From: a bacterium
GTDB lineage: Bacteria > Verrucomicrobiota > Verrucomicrobiia > Limisphaerales > J093
Length of the DNA: 51,708 nucleotides
Direction: 5' to 3'
Assembly: GCA_021823625.1 (NCBI GenBank)
Contig: JAKANS010000011.1
Location: 1 to 51,708 of the forward strand
The notes beneath the pieces were generated by a model. That model saw only the letters and a program-made list of their open reading frames with translations. It made no database searches and was not told where the DNA came from. Shown here one piece after another: positions 51,341 to 51,708 of the stretch. The position numbers were made by a program, and so were the translations under genes. The first letter of the stretch is position 1; each line of letters starts with the position of its first letter.

Positions 51341-51708
51341 GTGGCCCCAAGTGAAACTTTATGGCGATTCGACCAAGCCGGGAGTCTGCGACAGGTTGGA
51401 CGCGCGGCCGCGAGGCGGCGCGAGCCCCAAGTCCTCCCCTACTGAATGAACCCGGTTTGGCACTGAATGTTTTCTGGCTCCCGAAAGATCGGGAGGCGGG
51501 CGTGCGCTGCGGGCGGACGCAAGTCCGCCCGCGGCAGACCGGGCTGACCCCCAGGCCGGACGCGACACGCTGGACCCAGATGGGTGACTGAACGGATCGC
51601 CTCCCGGGTGGGAGGACTGCATCCGAATCAACGACCGAAATGACAGGCACGAATGGCACCTTGGACGCCGCCCGCAACGGCCCGGAAAAGCAAAGACAGC
51701 TTTTAAGA
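51295..51708. other. Hairpin-rich end region
   Basis: 414 bases without a gene. It contains a terminator-like pairing 51301-51308 / 51326-51333, a 7-bp hairpin 51478-51484 / 51489-51495 and a 10-bp hairpin with a GCAA loop 51509-51518 / 51523-51532. Short ORFs here are not credible. Confidence 0.6.
51478..51532. repeat. Two adjacent hairpins
   Basis: A 7-bp stem with AAGA loop (51478-51495) and a 10-bp stem with GCAA loop (51509-51532), 13 bases apart. Compatible with a REP doublet or structured RNA of the nearby mobile elements; neither is proven. Confidence 0.55.

Overview
The window is about 51.7 kb of GC-rich bacterial DNA. Gene content suggests the phylum Verrucomicrobiota, probably a Pedosphaera/Limisphaerales-like soil or freshwater bacterium. 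The evidence is a hopanoid radical-SAM pair, large secreted fibronectin-type proteins, a DUF1080 hydrolase, a eukaryotic-type HisA, ORF6N proteins and an MlaEFD operon. This taxonomic call is an inference; there is no rRNA here, and I saw no tRNA.

Layout. 1-12 kb is housekeeping: the 3' part of a tyrosine kinase for exopolysaccharide, MTA phosphorylase and GlmS (minus strand), GlgC, a DUF1080 hydrolase, a metallo-beta-lactamase-fold hydrolase, MurJ, HisA, a rhomboid protease, and rpmI-rplT-pheS (minus strand). 12.2-19.5 kb is the most interesting part, a diversity-generating retroelement (DGR). On the minus strand it runs: target gene (formylglycine-enzyme/C-type-lectin-fold protein) with a variable repeat (VR) at its very 3' end, an HRDC-domain accessory gene, a DGR-type reverse transcriptase, and a template repeat (TR) embedded in the 3' end of the reverse transcriptase ORF. 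A strong hairpin follows the TR. A 1260-residue secreted protein gene lies just downstream. TR and VR (135 bp each) differ at 18 positions, 17 of them adenines in the coding-strand TR, which is the signature of adenine-specific mutagenic retrohoming.

19.5-24 kb is an accessory patchwork of dispersed repeats, ORF6N genes (one truncated) and three toxin-antitoxin pairs, one with a nonsense-mutated toxin. 24-32 kb holds a VIT/vWA protein, a SixA phosphatase, a lipoprotein, a GYF-cNMP-binding protein, an LtaS-like phosphoglycerol transferase and ClpP-ClpX. 32-41 kb is one minus-strand run: MlaE, MlaF (degenerate ATPase motifs), MlaD, a response-regulator/nucleotide cyclase and a very large hybrid histidine kinase. 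42-47 kb carries the hopanoid radical-SAM enzymes HpnH and HpnJ, with a two-gene AAA ATPase/TOPRIM-like module lodged between them. The right end has a DUF2325 protein, a REP-type (RAYT) transposase, an IS110-family transposase and several hairpins.

Working together: the DGR genes form a coherent module in which the reverse transcriptase and HRDC protein copy TR RNA with errors at A and overwrite the VR, diversifying the ligand face of an exported lectin-fold protein. MlaEFD, the cyclase and the histidine kinase may form an envelope-lipid transport and sensing operon. The GYF-cNMP protein could read a cyclic nucleotide made by that cyclase; this link is speculative.
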